A stretch of 64,000 nt of DNA from Lucifuga dentata (taxonomy: Eukaryota; Chordata; Actinopteri; Ophidiiformes; Bythitidae). The first letter of the stretch is position 1. Each line of letters opens with the position of its first letter. The position numbers were made by a program, and so were the translations under genes. The stretch lies in NCBI GenBank assembly GCA_014773175.1, contig VXCM01003196.1, positions 62,001 through 126,000 of the forward strand. The letters are read 5' to 3'. This document shows, piece by piece, positions 63,244 through 64,000 of the stretch. The notes beneath the pieces are model-generated. The model ran no database searches. It saw only the letters and a program-made list of their open reading frames with translations, and was not told the DNA's origin.

Positions 63244-63810
63244 TTAAAGGACCATACCAGTGATCGTGCATGTTTGAACCTAATATATTCAATTTTCATA
63301 CATGTAACAATTACTGGCAATCATTTCCCAAAGCATACTACTGGAACGGTGAATTAAATTTTTTTTCCTACCTTCCAGACTATTAAAATCAACTTGTTGA
63401 TACTTGAAACGTTCTTGGGATAGGTAATCTGTCATCTCAAACAACACGTGTATTCAGTTTTTTTTTTTTTTAAGTTATGTAATTTTAGTGTTTTAAGCTC
63501 AAGAAAAAGCGTGGAGTGAATGTATGTCTCCACCAGGGAATACAGTCCCAAAAGAAGACCTGCATTTATGGAAAAATTTAAACGACCGTGACTTCATAAG
63601 GCTGCTTAACTATTAGCAGGCAAAACATCGATTTTTAAGGTGGGTGTATTGCGTGAATATTTGATTTTGAAAGATTAAGAGATTTTGCAAAATATCAGGA
63701 AAGCTGAAATACGGTTTTATCCTTTGGTAAATGATTGTCAGTAATGTAATATGTATGAAAATTGAATATATTAGGCTCAAACATGCACGATCACCGGTAT
63801 GGTCCTTTAA
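63244..63810 (-). mobile_element. TTAA foldback MITE (family 1), inverted
   Basis: TTAA-AGGACCATACCAGTG on the left, CACCGGTATGGTCCT-TTAA on the right, with long inverted arms (GCATGTTTGAACCTAATATA against TATATTAGGCTCAAACATGC). Same interior orientation as 36073-36575. Confidence 0.9.
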
Positions 63811-64000
63811 GTGAATATCAAATGATACAGTGTTAATTTATGCAATGTGTTGTGATGCTTCTGGAAGAGGAACGATGTCTACTATCAATTTTAAATGACA
63901 AATATACAGTATAACAAAAGAAATGGTGTAATGCAGCAATCAGCACAGTTTGGTGAGAGGTAGAGAAAATCAAAACATAATCTGGATATAAACCATGTTA

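Larger units (their letters stand above)
62124..64000 (-). other. copb2 intron, incomplete at the window edge
   Basis: No upstream copb2 exon is found here. The segment contains the dispersed repeat at 62622-62860 and the foldback MITE at 63244-63810. Confidence 0.75.

Noticed and set aside
62124..64000. Further upstream copb2 exons
   Set aside because: I looked for the expected preceding conserved segment on the minus strand and did not find it. The interval is intron with repeats.

Overview
This is eukaryotic DNA, almost certainly from a ray-finned fish (teleost). It has spliced genes with GT-AG introns, very dense CA/TG, GA and tetranucleotide microsatellites, many small non-autonomous DNA transposons, Tc1-like debris and LINE 3' tails. 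I could not place it below teleost level. The assembly is a draft: about 30 N positions occur, one run is 122 Ns (13631-13752), and many gaps are a single N flanked by a repeated copy of the same sequence.

Layout: (1) 1-45.4 kb holds no protein-coding gene that I can support. It is intergenic DNA with microsatellites, at least six copies of a TTAA-flanked foldback element (one cut by the window edge), two TA-flanked MITEs, hAT-like MITEs, two copies of a larger unclassified element and several SINE/LINE-like remnants, plus scattered non-repetitive GC-richer islands that could be regulatory. (2) 45,626-51,225 (+) is the complete eight-exon mrps22 gene (mitochondrial small-subunit ribosomal protein mS22, 338 aa). 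Its promoter has two ZNF143/SBS-like sites and a nuclear-receptor DR1-like site. (3) 52,798-62,123 (-) is the 3' part (13 exons) of copb2, the beta'-COP subunit of the COPI coat. The N-terminal WD40 exons lie beyond the right edge. The two genes are convergent, with poly(A) signals about 80 bp apart, and the same MRPS22-COPB2 pair is neighbouring in human.

The most notable observation is in copb2. The penultimate exon (53,029-54,093) is 1,065 bp and encodes 355 residues of acidic, E/A/T/S/P/V-rich low-complexity protein. It is in frame with conserved flanking exons, where human COPB2 has only a few dozen residues. Transposons have also reshaped the gene: a foldback MITE ends about 10 bp from a copb2 3' splice site and carries a LINE tail, a decayed Tc1-like transposon fills another intron, and a retroposon tail abuts an exon donor. 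mrps22 carries a small hAT-like MITE in its 3' UTR and UG repeats at both ends of its short intron 6.

The two genes serve different pathways (mitochondrial translation and Golgi-ER vesicle traffic). Their pairing is a matter of synteny, not of shared function.
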